A stretch of 64,000 nt of DNA from NCBI RefSeq assembly GCF_024586455.1, contig NC_065920.1:55373960-55437959 (forward strand), read 5' to 3'. Positions 11,695 to 22,539 of this stretch are shown in pieces. Under the pieces are notes generated by a model that had not been told where the DNA came from, searched no databases, and saw only the letters and a program-made list of their open reading frames with translations. Both the position numbers and the translations under genes were made by a program. Source of the DNA: Bactrocera neohumeralis. Lineage: Eukaryota > Arthropoda > Insecta > Diptera > Tephritidae. Numbering within the stretch: the first letter of the stretch is position 1; every line of letters begins with the position of its first letter.

Positions 11695-11798
11695 AACCTC
11701 CCTTGAGTCAAAGGGAATGTGAGTAATAAGTTTCATCAAGATATCATAATTTTAACTCAAGTTATCGTTTGAACGAACAAATGGATAGACCGATCATA
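11695..11798 (+). repeat. End fragment of the long dispersed repeat, target of a mariner
   Basis: 'aagtttcatcaagatatca...actcaagttatcg' matches the 'accaagtttcatcatgatatc...actcaagttacagc' block of 13637-13685. It is interrupted by the mariner at 11799, which used the TA at 11797-11798. Confidence 0.6.
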
Positions 11799-12663
11799 CA
11801 AGATGCTTTCCACAGTAAACAAGACTTAAAAAAAGCAGAACAAATCGATTTTTCAGCAAAATCAATTTATTTTATTCAAAATAGTCTCCTTCTACACCAA
11901 TACAGCTATTTGCGCGGCCCAAAAGCATTTCAAGGGCCGCTACGTCTGCATAACGCTTTCCTCTCATTGGCAAATGCATTTTTCCGAAAAGGAAGAAGTC
12001 GCACGGTGCCATATCAGATAAATACGGATAATGGTTCAAATGTGATTTTTGGTCAAATAACCGTTCTTCGAATGTTGGATTCTGAGCAATTTTCGATCGT
12101 GAGTCAATTTGTATGGAGCAAACCGTGCACACACCGTTCGTAAGCCCAAATGTTCGGTCAAAATGCGATAAATCAATGTGTTGTCCAGGTTCATTTTCAT
12201 GAATTTCAATAATATATTTCGGCTGATTTTTGATGAATTCAAGCACAGTTTCGATGGAGTTTCCGGTGATCACGGAATATTTTGATTGGCCCACATGTTG
12301 GTCGTCATTTATGTCCTCACGACCACTTTGAAAACGTTGAAACCATTCGTGCACTCTGCTACGGGATAGGCAATCATCGCCATAAACTTATTTCATCAAT
12401 TAAAAGGTTTCGGTAAAAGTTTTACCAATTTTAAAACAAAATTTAATTTTAGCTCTTTGTTCGAAGCTCATTTTTGCACCGATAACACAAACATACTGAC
12501 ACTTAAAACGCAATAATTTCACTTCCAATCAATTACATGTTATGAAATTCTCACTGGACAATCGATAAAGATAGCAGATTCTAACACACTTGTCGACATA
12601 TAGATGGCGCCACCATGAGGCGCTTGATTCAAAGAGATTCTGTTTACTTTGGAACACACCTTG
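11799..12663 (-). mobile_element. Internally deleted mariner, copy 2
   Basis: An 865-bp unit flanked by TA on both sides (11797-11798, 12664-12665), with the same TIRs as copy 1. The minus strand holds a decayed transposase from ATG 12481-12479: 'HEWFQRFQSGREDINDDQHV' (12354 downward), a frameshift, then 'LGLR' and 'SDMAPCDFFLFGKMHLPMRG'. The first two catalytic aspartate motifs are missing, as in the other copies. The longest open piece is 160 aa (12354-11872) and reaches 'SCIGVEGDYFE', the family's C-terminus. Confidence 0.88.
11872..12481 (-). pseudogene. Mariner transposase remnant, copy 2
   Basis: This copy keeps the best C-terminal end of the deleted subfamily. After the shared internal deletion it reads 'MAPCDFFLFGKMHLPMRGKR', holding the third catalytic aspartate of DD34D mariners, through a normal C-terminal tail ending 'GDYFE'. 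The start (12481) is set by alignment with copy 3. A frameshift near 12350 separates the first 40 residues from the rest and another near 12200 shifts the second half of the DNA-binding region. It cannot catalyse transposition because two of the three metal-binding residues are deleted. Confidence 0.75.
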
Positions 12664-13686
12664 TATATATTATATATTGTGAGCTTTAAATGATACAAAA
12701 TCGTTAGATGAACAATTTTATTATGATCTGTAGCAACATATTGCAGTAACATAAAAAGTAGAGAAAATTATACTACATAACTCTTAAATAAAAACAAGTA
12801 AGGAAGGGCTAAGTTCGGGTGTCACCGAACATTTTATACTCTCGCATGATAAAGTGATAATCGAGATTTCATTATACGTCATTTACATATTTTTCAAATA
12901 CCGTATTTTTGTAAAGTTTTATTCCGCTATCATCGTTGGTTCCTAATGTACTATATATTATACAGAGAAGGCATCAGATGGAATTCAAAATAGCGTTATA
13001 TTGGAAGAAGGCGTGGTTGTCAACCGATTTCACCTATATTTCGTACATGTCATCAGGGTGTTAAGGAAATATTATACACCAAATTTCATTGAAATCGGTC
13101 TAGTAGTTCCTGAGATATGGTTTTTGGTCCATAAGTGGGCGAGGCCACGCCCATTTTCAATTTTTTAAAAAAAGTCTGGGTGCAGCTTCCTTCTGCCATT
13201 TCTTCCGTAAAATTTAGTGTTTCTGACGTTTTTTTGTTAGTCCGTTAACGCACTTTTAGTGATTTTCAACATAACCTTTGTATGGGAGGTGGGCGTGGTT
13301 ATTATCCGATTTCTTCCATTTTTGAACTGTATATGGAAATGCCTGAAGAAAACGACTCTGTAGAGTTTGGTTGACATACCTATAGTAGTTTCCGAGATAT
13401 ACGTACAAAAAACTTAGTAGGGGGCGGGGCCACGCCCACTTTTCCAAAAAAAATTGCGTCCAAATATGCCCCTCCCTAATGCGATCTCTTGTGCCAAATT
13501 TCACTTTAATGTCTTTATTTATGGCTTAGTTATGACACTTTATAGGTTTTCGGTTTCCGCCATTTTGTAGGCGTGGCAGTGGGCCGATTTTGCCCATCTT
13601 CGAACTTAACTTTCTTATGGAGCCAAGGAATACGTGTACCAAGTTTCATCATGATATCTCAATTTTTACTCAAGTTACAGCTTGCA

Positions 13687-13725
13687 CGGACGGACGGACA
13701 GACGGACGGACGGACGGACGGGACC
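13687..13725 (+). repeat. (GGAC)-type tandem run in the left arm
   Basis: Short imperfect tandem run of 'cggacgga' units, mirrored at 14095-14150 as 'gtccgtcc'. Its length differs between the arms. Confidence 0.8.
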
Positions 13726-14094
13726 GCTTAGTAACATTGTTGCGAGAGTATAAAAAGCAAAAAAACCTAAAGAAAATTGTCAAAATACAACGTAATAAAG
13801 TAAGAATTGACCTTAAGCTAACGCGTATGCGTATATGCTGGATAACATGTCTAGAAGGAACTATTTATGTACTATACTTTGGAAAGCATAATCTAAATGG
13901 ATAGTCGAAAAAGTCTTCTCATATTTCTGATAAAATTTCACCTTAATTATACTCTCGCAACAATGTTGCTAAGGAGAGTATTATAGTTTTGTTCACATAA
14001 CGGTTGTTTGTAAGTCCTAAAACTAAAAGAGTCAGATATAGGGTTATATATACCAAAGTGATCAGGGTGACGAGTAGAGTCGAAATCCGGATGT

Positions 14095-14150
14095 CTGTCT
14101 GTCCGTCCGTCTGTCCGTCCGTCCGTCCGTCAGTGCGTCCGTCCGTGCAA
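14095..14150 (-). repeat. (GTCC)-type tandem run in the right arm
   Basis: Counterpart of 13687-13725 on the inverted arm, slightly longer and with 'gtctgtct' variants. Confidence 0.8.
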
Positions 14151-15543
14151 GCTGTAACTTGAGTAAAAATTGAGATATCATGATGAAACTTGGTACACGT
14201 ATTCCTTGGCTCCATAAGAAGGTTATGTTCGAAGATGGGCAAAATCGGCCCACTGCCACGCCCACAAAATGGCGGAAACCGAAAACCTATAAAGTGTCAT
14301 AACTAAGCCATAAACAAAGATATTAAAGCGAAATTTTGCACAAAGGATCGCATTAGGAAGGGGCATATTTGGACGCAATTTTTTTGGAAAAGTGGGCGTG
14401 GCCCCGCCCCCTACTAAGTTTTTATACATATCTCGGAAACTACTATAGCTATGTCAACCAAACTCTACACAGTCGTTTTCTTCAGGCATTTCCATATACA
14501 GTTCAAAAATGGAAGAAATCGGATAATAACCACGCCCACCTCCCATACAAAGGTTATGTTGAAAATCACTAAAAGTGCGTTAACCGACTAACAAAAAACG
14601 TCAGAAACACTAAATTTTACGGAAGAAATTGCAACAGGAAGCTGCATCCAGGCTTTTTTTAAAAATTGAAAATGGGCGTGGCCTCGCCCACTTATGGACC
14701 AAAAACCATATCTCGGGAACTACTAGACCGATTTCAATGAAATTCGGTATATAATATTTTGTTAACACCCTGATGACATGTACGAAATATGGGTGAAATC
14801 GGTTCACAACCACGCCTTCTTCCAATATAACGCTATTTTGAATTCCATCTGATGCCTTCTCTGTATAATATATACATACATTAGGAACCAATGATGATAG
14901 CGGAATAAAACTTTACAAAAATACGGTATTTGAAAAACATGTAAATGACGTATAATGAAATCTCGATTATCACTTTATCATGCGAGAGTATAAAATGTTC
15001 GGTGACACCCGAACTTAGCCCTTCCTTACTTGTTTTTTATTTGCATTCCTACTAATAAACAAATAAACATTATCTCCCATTTTGGTCAAGCACCTTTTGC
15101 TTTTTTCCACTAGAGACATCTATCCATCAGTGTAAATCGAAATTTCGAAATTTCCATAACGGTATCGTCTCCATAAACTTCACAAATTTTATTGGTGGCT
15201 TGCGTGGCATTCTTCATTTTTTTATACAAAATTTTCAAAATATAACGAAATTATTCATTATTTTCACTCATTTTTGCACAGCTGTAACTTTTTTTCAACT
15301 TCCCCGAATTTAATTTAAATAAAGCTTGAGATCTCACTTTTCCAACACTGTATGCTATTACACAATTCGATAGACAGCACTGGAGATATACGACTGCAAC
15401 GACATCTATTGACAAAACACGAAAATACTTTTTCAAATACACCCAACTTTTTTTTTACACGGTAGATACGTTCTTCAGAAATCCGTGTAAAGAAGAGGCG
15501 TTCCATGTCATCTGAAAACCGTGTAAGATGAAATTAAGAACTA

Positions 15544-16524
15544 TCGGGTGATTTTTTAAGAGCTTGATAACTTTTTTAAAAAAAAAACGCATAAAATTTG
15601 CAAAATCTCATCGGTTCTTTATTTGAAACGTTAGATTGGTTCATGACATTTACTTTTTGAAGATAATTTCATTTAAATATTGACCGCGGCTGCGTCTTGG
15701 GTGGTCCATTCGGAAAGTCCAATTTTGGGCAACTTTTTCGAGCATTTCGGCCGGAATAGCCCGAATTTCTTCGGAAATGTTGTCTTCCAAAGCTGGAATA
15801 GTAGCTGGCTTATTTCTGTAGACTTTAGACTTGACGTAGCCCCACAAACAATAGTCTAAAGGCGTTAAATCGCATGATCTTGGTGGCCAACTTACGGGTC
15901 CATTTCTTGAGATGAATTGTTCTCCGAAGTTTTCCCTCAAAATGGCCATAGAATCGCGAGCTGTGTGGCATGTAGCGCCATCTTGTTGAAACCACATGTC
16001 AACCATGTTCAGTTCTTCCATTTTTGGCAACAAAAAGTTTGTTAGCATCGAACGATAGCGATCGCCATTCACCGTAACGTTGCGTCCAACAGCATCTTTG
16101 AAAAAATACGGTCCAATGATTCCACCAGCGTACAAACCACACCAAACAGTGCATTTTTCGGGATGCATGGGCAGTTCTTGAACGGCTTCTGGTTGCTCTT
16201 CACCCCAAATGCGGCAATTTTGCTTATTTACGTAGCCATTCAACCAGAAATGAGCCTCATCGCTGAACAAAATTTGTCGATAAAAAAGCGGATTTTCTGC
16301 CAACTTTTCTAGGGCCCATTCACTGAAAATTCGACGTGCCCAAAATTGGACTTTTCGAATGGACCACCTAAGACGCAGCCGCGGTCAACATTTAAATGAA
16401 ATTATCTTCAAAAAGTAAATGTCATGAACCAATCTAACGTTTCAAATAAAGAACCGATGAGATTTTGCAAATTTTATGCGTTTTTTTTTAAAAAAAGTTA
16501 TCAAGCTCTTAAAAAATCACCCGA
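15544..16524 (-). mobile_element. Fold-back DD41D (rosa-like) mariner
   Basis: A 981-bp element flanked by TA (15542-15543 and 16525-16526). The two ends are inverted copies over about 190 bp (15544-15735 and 16335-16524), both starting 'tcgggtgattttttaagagc'. The left arm includes the 3' end of the transposase gene, so the right arm carries an inverted copy of that coding end in place of the original 5' half. One half of the element was replaced by an inverted duplicate of the other end. Confidence 0.88.
15650..16303 (-). pseudogene. DD41D mariner transposase, catalytic domain only
   Basis: A 217-residue open frame, far shorter than the roughly 330-350 residues usual for Tc1/mariner transposases. 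It keeps the whole DDE catalytic domain: first aspartate in 'FSDEAHFW' (D15), second in 'FQQDGATCH' (D108), third in 'LTPLDYCLWG' (D150), with 41 residues between the second and third, the spacing of the 'rosa' subfamily of tephritids. The frame ends in 'SRGQYLNEIIFKK'. The N-terminal DNA-binding domain is missing: coding similarity starts about 30 bases upstream of the first ATG and then meets the inverted right arm. The methionine at 16303 is internal to the original protein. Catalytic residues are intact, but without the DNA-binding domain it should not recognise its ends. Confidence 0.88.
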
Positions 16525-16544
16525 TATATTAACTTCGAAAAACC

Positions 16545-17786
16545 GTGTAAAAAATGTTGAAAACTGTAAAATTTCGCATATGCAAACAAATTGTATATTC
16601 ATATGGCATTTTATTGAGCATTAAAACTTAAAATACATAATTCATTCAGGTGAAAAATTGGCAGACTAAGCCAAAAACAAAAGAAATCTGTTAATTAGAA
16701 TTAAGAACAAAAAAATTAGAATGGAAATAACGAAAAAATATTTACATAGCTACATAATTATTCGTCGCTACTTGATAACAAGCGCAGCAGTTTGCGACGA
16801 ACTAGACTAAAGTCGGTATCATCGCTGGAACGCTCATGTGAACAAAATTTGTAGGTAAGATTTATCGAATAATTGGATTTCCCAGTTACTACTATGTACA
16901 AGTATGTTCATTTCAGCAATGGTGCTAAGTGTGGTAAAACAAACATAATTACAAGACGGACGGTGGTTTTGAAACCGTACTAGATTAAAAATTGTTTACA
17001 AAAAAAAATATTTCAATCGTGTTAAAAAAGTGTTGGGTGTACCCACTATATGTAGCTTTAATTATTAGCATTTATTCATTTGGCACTTTTGCACAGAAAA
17101 AAAGCGGTTGATGCCGCTGGTCTGCCCTTCTTGCATTCTTCAGCTCTACTATCCAATTATACTGTACTGCTTGAATATTCTTTGAGTTTTGCTCTGTTTT
17201 GGTTTTATTCAGAGACGCAATTAAAAGGCACGTCCGCTACGTGTGGACCTTTGACCCACAGGTTCCACTCCCACATGTATACTTTTATATATGTATAAAA
17301 ACTAAAGGCGGTAGGTACTATACTACATATGTTAGCAGAAGCACAAGTTACTGCTCAACTTTGAAAAATTTCATTCCCTCTTCACACGTGTCGGATACTC
17401 AACCCTACCAAAGAAAATATGTGCAAATCAGGACTGGAAAATGTACAACAAAAGTCATAAGCAAAAACTTGAAAAGAAAGCAGAAATATAAAGATTTATA
17501 CATACATATGTATGTAGTATATTCTCATACTCGAATACTCAGGAATGCAAAGAACCAAGAAGTTCCGCGGTTTAAATTGAGAGAGATAAAGCTGTTATTT
17601 GGCTGGCAGGTACCAACACCTGCTATTACTTGTGTAGTGAGCAATTGCAGCCATTTCTTTTGTTATGTCAATTATAGTTCTTTTTGCTATTGTGCTTGTG
17701 TGATAGGTTGTTTATGCGTGTGTTTGTATATTTGCGAATTTAAGTGTCTTGAATAAGGGCGTTTTTGATTCCAAGCTTCTTACCTT
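16545..17786. other. Noncoding; no supported gene
   Basis: AT-rich DNA. An open frame at 17199-17756 (185 aa) begins inside unremarkable sequence, has low-complexity Tyr/Cys/Ser-rich composition and matches no family I recognise. The G+C-richer 17090-17280 patch also shows no motif. Confidence 0.4.
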
Positions 17787-17882
17787 AAGCACAGAAAATG
17801 GGTCTGGCAGTGAATGAGGGCAAGACGAAATATCTCCTATCATCAAACAAACTGTCGTCGCACTTGCAACTTGGCTCTCACG
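17787..17882 (+). pseudogene. Short fragment of the RTE-like retrotransposon
   Basis: Plus-strand 'MGLAVNEGKTKYLLSSNK' followed by 'LSSHLQLGSHA' matches the RT thumb region of the element at 42137-45371 (about 42800-42890, minus strand). It is cut on the right by the hAT terminus at 17883 and on the left within about 10 bases of 17780. Confidence 0.85.
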
Positions 17883-19040
17883 CAGGGGCGTCGCGAGGAT
17901 CCAGATCATGGGGGGTGAGTCCCTTTGAAATGCCGACTCATTTCAAGAATTTGCCGATTTAATGTGTATGTTTATAAATATATATAAAATAAGGATATCT
18001 TCATTTCTGATAAGGTATTACGGAGAAGTTTGACAACATAATAGCATAATTCATTATTTTATTCTCAAATAAGTATTGTACATATTAGTATAATCATCAT
18101 TTAATATGTTTCTCTTAACATAAAATACACATATTGTTCAGCGTCGTGTTACGCGGGAAAAAACAAGATTTTCTTAAGAAATTGAATTGCAAAAAATATA
18201 AATTTCTGAGTTATATTTTCACTCTACGATGTTTCAACATTGACCATTTTCCAACAACATCGCGCAGATCGATTTCGTCTACTTTATCCTTTGAAGAAGA
18301 AAGCAGCATCAAAGAATTCAAACGTTCATCCCCCCATTGTTGTACGCAAATCGTTGAAAACAAATTTCAATTTACTAAAAGAACGTTCACATGAAGCTGA
18401 CGTGACAGGAGCAGTCATTATGTAATGAACAATTTTGTACGCAGAAGGAATGACCTTTCTCAATTTGTACGCTACTATAGAAATGTCAGATTTACACTCT
18501 TTACATGAATCAAAAAGAATTTGTGTTTCAGCAAAAATACAATCTAGAACTTCACTGAAGAACTTTGGTTCCAATTGCACAACAAATTGTATAGATTCTA
18601 TTGTAATATTACTTCTGTTAGCTGGAATCCTGAACATCTCTTGAATGGGTTTGAAGGTTGACATAGTTTCTTGCAAATTATCTTGAATACAATTTGTGAA
18701 ATTTTCGAGGACAACTTTGAATTCTTTTCTATAAAATTTCTGGAAATCAAAATTACAAGCAGTTGCTGGGTTATCGTCATATTTCTTCGGAGCACGGCGT
18801 GTTCTGTGGAGTTTGTTTGAATGACGCTGATGTGCTTTCAATCAGCAAAAATGCGTCAATGACGTTCAATTTCTCGGCTTCCAAACTTTCTGTCAAATTT
18901 TTTACTTTAAACATTACATTTTTACAAAAAAATAACGAGCTAATAAAATCAAAATACAGAATTTTTTTAAGCAGACTAGAAGCTAATGTACGTGTATTGT
19001 TATCAAAATTTTCTGAATCTTTTTGAATGACTTCCAAAGC
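17883..19040 (-). mobile_element. hAT element relic
   Basis: The left edge starts 'caggggcgtcgcgaggatcc', a CAGGG-type terminus as in many hAT elements, abutting the RTE-like fragment exactly. Minus-strand frames between 18170 and 19040 carry a hAT transposase. The other terminus was not found before 21.7 kb, nor was a second copy of the 8-mer 'ctctcacg' (17875-17882) that should be the TSD, so the far end is probably lost. Confidence 0.65.
18170..19037 (-). pseudogene. hAT transposase, C-terminal region
   Basis: Minus strand. The longest piece (18841-18326, 171 aa) ends in the hAT C-terminal dimerisation signature: 'PVTSASCERSFSKLKFVFND' followed by 'LRTTM'. It resembles the ZMYM1-like/ZBED hAT group found in insects. 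Just past the end, in another frame, sequence reads 'EIDLRDVVGKW', a usual continuation, so a frameshift lies near 18330. Upstream (19037-18777) another open piece reads 'FDNNTRTLASSLLKKILYFD', probably the preceding part of the same protein in a shifted frame. The zinc-finger and DDE parts are not recognisable. Non-functional. Confidence 0.75.
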
Positions 19041-21716
19041 GTTAACAATACTAATAAAAATTAATAATTAATAAAATTTTATCGACTTCAGGTTATTACA
19101 CTAGAAACTCGTTTATTAGAACATTTGTTTATTCGAACACTCGTTCATTTGAACGCCAATTCACTCGCTGATTTGAATTTTTAACATTGCAGTATACCTA
19201 TATGATACAATATGATAAACTAATCATAATCACCATCGTCAATTTAAACAGAACGAGTTTCTTGTGAATATAAATATTGCACATATAAAAGTAAATTTGG
19301 AGATTACCGACTTTTGAAAGAATGACGATCGATAGTAAATTCATTCTTCGAACTTAAAAAAAATATATTCAACCACAGTTATTCGAACATTGTAGTGTTT
19401 TAATAATCCTCGTGGAAATTACGAAAAGGTGTCTTTTTAAGCTTGCTTCCGCAATTATAGAGCTATTTATTGCGTTTTATTGAAGTTAGAATTTTCATAA
19501 ATGCCGGCTAGTGAATTCGCAATGGATATGACGTAAAAATTAATGTGCAATAATATATTTTGATGAAAATCTTAAAAATATTCAATAAGTTTTGACAACA
19601 AATTTCCGGGTACTTGGCAACTCTTACTGGAATTGACGAAATGAACTTTCAAATTTTTAGTTATGATATTAAAACGGCCGAAAATGCCGAATCGTTCATA
19701 GATGGGGGGGTGATTATGAAAATTTTCATCGGTATAGTTGTCTTCATTTCACTTTAACATTTTTTGCATTTTAGTTGGAGGTTTTTTGTTTGTTTATGCC
19801 TTGGTAATTAATGCCCGCAATGAGGTTTGGTTATTGTTGGTTGACTCGGAAATATTAAAAAAGGAATGAGAATCATTAGTGAACTTTGAAATAGGAAATC
19901 AAAAAACTTCTTAGCTAAAGTAAAAGTTTATGATAATTCGAGTTTGTCTTAGACTATGTATCAACTGCAGTTTGCAGAAAGTATGCTATCTATGTAGCAA
20001 TCTGAGCAAAAATATTTAACTAATAGCTGTAATAATATTTTCAATTTATAATACTGACCATTAACGTAAGATTTTTCTTTTAGAAACGTTAGTGTGATAC
20101 ATTGTGATAGAAGAGAATCCAGAAATTGTAATTGATACGAAAAATATTTGATTATACATTAATATTTATTTTGTCGCCTTTAAATTAATCCTCAATATTT
20201 AGGACGTAGTCCCCTCCTTTAAGGAAATTTTAAATTAAATATATATTTTTTGAATGCTAATATGATAACTGGTGCTATGTCTAGCTTTGGGACCTTCTTG
20301 TGCATTTTAACACGATTCTGTGAAGCTTCTGTTTTCGTACAAACCAAAACAATTGTAATGCTAAATTTGCGCTTGCTTTTGTTTTCCTTAGCATATGCGC
20401 TTTGCCCATGTTCAAATAGCTTTCGAAACAATTTAATTAGAACATTTGTGTGTATATGTTATGTGATAAGAAGACTATGAAAACTTTTTGCATTTGTATT
20501 TAAACGCTTTTCAGTTTATTTTCACAAACATATTTACTCATGCAGGACTTAGCAAATGTCAACGCTGACTCTTTTAGTGAGATGTCTAGTTGACTCAGCC
20601 GACCATTTGTAGTTTTTCGTGTTGTTGTTACTAAGCAAGAAAAAATTATTTTTATTTCTTGAATGAATAATGATTTTTTAACATATTATTTGCTTAAAAT
20701 AGCTTAATAAAGAAATGTAAGCTTGTATGTGTTTTGCAAATCTTCATTCACAAGAGAAATATCATTGCATTATATGTAGGTAGGCGCAGTCACAGAGAAT
20801 ATGCATTCTTACACATAATATTTCATTTAATATGTAGAAAATGATTAACGTCAGTTTTAGTTAGAGAAAATAATCAAAACAATTTGTATACTCAGCAGCT
20901 GTACAATTATGAGTTCTCTCTATTAGAATAAAAACTGCATTTGAGTTCAGACCGATAGATGGAACTCGTAACTCTCAATTATCTTACTCCAGATGCTGAC
21001 TTTTCTCAATATAGTCGTGTCTTAAGAATACTTTTTCTTTCATTCTTTCTTCATTCCAATGGTAATTTCAAGTGTATAAGGCTCCAGTTTTATTTGCGAT
21101 ACTAAAAATTAAAAAAAATTAAATATGTCTGACACCATAAGTCATGTAGTTTTTAGACTTTCTCGTCGAATTAGCACGGGTCTGCTCTTAATTATAATGT
21201 CTCTCTAAAAAAATTAAAAACGATTTAATGAAAGTATTTATATTCACACCTCTTCTTAAAAAAATATGAGATACATTTTAATCGTGACTTTTGCTAGTAA
21301 AGAAGCTTACACAAATTATGCATCTTCAAATTAAAAATCACATGCAATGATTGCTAGCAATTCTAACATTTCAACAAAGAAGTTCCTCAATTTTTCTTAA
21401 CTATGTACAGTTGCTTCAAAAGAATTTTTAATGAGAATGTTCTCACTAAAAATTTTTGTAACTTTGCTAATTGTCGAATTATTTGCGGTTTAACGCACAT
21501 GTGGCCAGAAACTCGGGAAACTTTATATGGGTGAAATCGACGTACAGTTTCTCAGACCCAATCAAGCCACACCATGCAACATGTACGAAATTCTTATCTT
21601 TTCTCTTCAAAATCACACATACCTATATATGCATACGGGTTGACCAACCTTGGTTTAAAATGGGTGCTCTTTTTGGTATCGCATTTTGAATAACTTTCTC
21701 ATACAATCAAGTTAAA
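19041..21716. other. Noncoding, AT-rich; no supported gene
   Basis: No protein family seen. Complementary short ORFs at 20219-20480 occupy opposite strands and show no motif. A small inverted pair ('cactagaaactcgttt' at 19099 and 'aacgagtttcttgtg' at 19252) may be a decayed MITE. Otherwise the DNA shows homopolymers and no clear repeats. Confidence 0.4.
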
Positions 21717-21719
21717 TTA

Positions 21720-21997
21720 CACTAGATATACCAGACCAGTCAAAATGACTGTTTTCGGTATTTCAATTTAAAATTCCTACTACGTGTAATATTTTTTTTT
21801 CGTAATGATATTATGACTTTTCTAGTAATAACTAAAAAATTAATTTTATAAAGTTTATATTACTGTATATATGTATACTGTATGTATTTAAAAGTAAATA
21901 TAGACTGGAAACCCCATTAAGCACTTCCTTTTTAAGAACAGTCATTTTGGCTGGTTTGGTATAAATAGGTATACTTCAATCGCTGGTATATCTAGTG
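21720..21997. mobile_element. 278-bp MITE flanked by TTA
   Basis: Ends are inverted: 'cactagatataccag' at the left and its complement at the right; further in, both arms share 'accagycaaaatgactgtt', with about 25 extra bases in the right arm. TTA lies directly outside each end (21717-21719, 21998-22000), consistent with a 3-bp TSD as in PIF/Harbinger-type MITEs, though TA cannot be excluded. No coding capacity. Confidence 0.7.
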
Positions 21998-22090
21998 TTA
22001 AGTCAACTTTACTAAAGTTAGACAGTCTATCAGCATTTTATTATGAATTTGTTCTACAAAACTTTTATGCATGGTTATATTTACGTATAC

Positions 22091-22329
22091 ACATTGTGAG
22101 GTATCGATCAAAATAAAACACCGTTTATTAACCGAGTATATTTATATTTAATTAAGAATATTAGAATGTTTAATTTAGTATATAATTCAAGAATATTAAA
22201 CGTAAAGCTCCAAAAACCAAAGTTGCGCGTCTTACTTCCTCGCGTTCGCTCTCGATACTCCCTTGCAAGCATCCCTCGTCTTGCCACCTGTTTCTCATTT
22301 AGTAGGCTTGCCATCTATCGTTGACAACA
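22091..22329 (-). mobile_element. Probable solo LTR
   Basis: Read on the minus strand this 239-bp unit starts 'tgttgtcaacgatagatggc', contains a G+C-richer segment, then 'ctcggttaataaacggtg' with an AATAAA polyadenylation signal about 40 bases before its end. The pentamer 'tatac' lies immediately outside each edge (22086-22090 and 22330-22334), as expected for an LTR retrotransposon TSD. The 3' edge is not a textbook CA, so the exact boundary is uncertain. The small ORF inside is not evidence of a gene. Confidence 0.45.
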
Positions 22330-22539
22330 TATACTAATGCTAGTAATTTCTGTGCAAATATTAGGGAAAATTGTAGCATATTTACTAGATGAGGTTATTG
22401 AAAAACTGAAGGCAGTTCATACAATAAAGCTGTGTTTTAAAAAATGAAATTTTTTGAGCACATTCAATTAAAACAATGTAATTTTAGTAAGAAATAGGAA
22501 TATATTCACTGTCTTATATTTCACACCAAGAACCGTCTA

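Larger units (their letters stand above)
12786..15040. repeat. 2.25-kb near-palindrome: two tail-to-tail copies of a long dispersed repeat
   Basis: The left arm (12786-13757) and right arm (13947-15040) are inverted copies. Each starts outermost with 'aacaagtaaggaagggctaa', then 'gttcgggtgtcaccgaacat', and ends innermost with 'aacattgttgcgagagtat'. A roughly 190-bp spacer separates them. The arms look over 90% identical by eye; the left lacks about 110 bp beside the GGAC-rich block. Phrases such as 'ggcgtgg', 'gagatatggtttttggtcc' and 'cggacggacgg' recur in diverged copies elsewhere in this window. The ORFs within are reading frames through repeat DNA and show no protein family. Confidence 0.85.
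15429..17042. mobile_element. Possible element with TACACCCAAC ends, host of the DD41D insertion
   Basis: 'tacacccaactttttttttacacgg' (15429 onward) is mirrored by 'gttaaaaaagtgttgggtgta' (about 17020-17042). The motif 'ccgtgtaa' recurs at about 15482, 15518 and 16543 on both sides of the DD41D element at 15544-16524. The pattern fits a DNA element with subterminal repeats later invaded at a TA. A related end lies at 9063. No coding sequence of its own is seen. Confidence 0.4.

Noticed and set aside
13256..14891. Several 60-104 residue frames in the palindrome
   Set aside because: They are readings through the repeat arms (for example Thr-Asp-Gly-Arg tandem residues from the GGAC run) and appear mirrored in both arms.
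17199..17756. 185-residue open frame
   Set aside because: No recognisable domain, Tyr/Cys-rich low-complexity composition, no support from neighbours. Treated as chance in noncoding DNA.
19099..19266. Inverted pair 'cactagaaactcgtt' / 'aacgagtttcttgtg' as a 168-bp MITE
   Set aside because: Ends match only about 15 bases and no duplication flanks them; a longer element using 'ttcgaac' motifs to about 19400 is equally possible.
20219..20480. Overlapping small frames on both strands
   Set aside because: Complementary frames without motifs; neither can be preferred.
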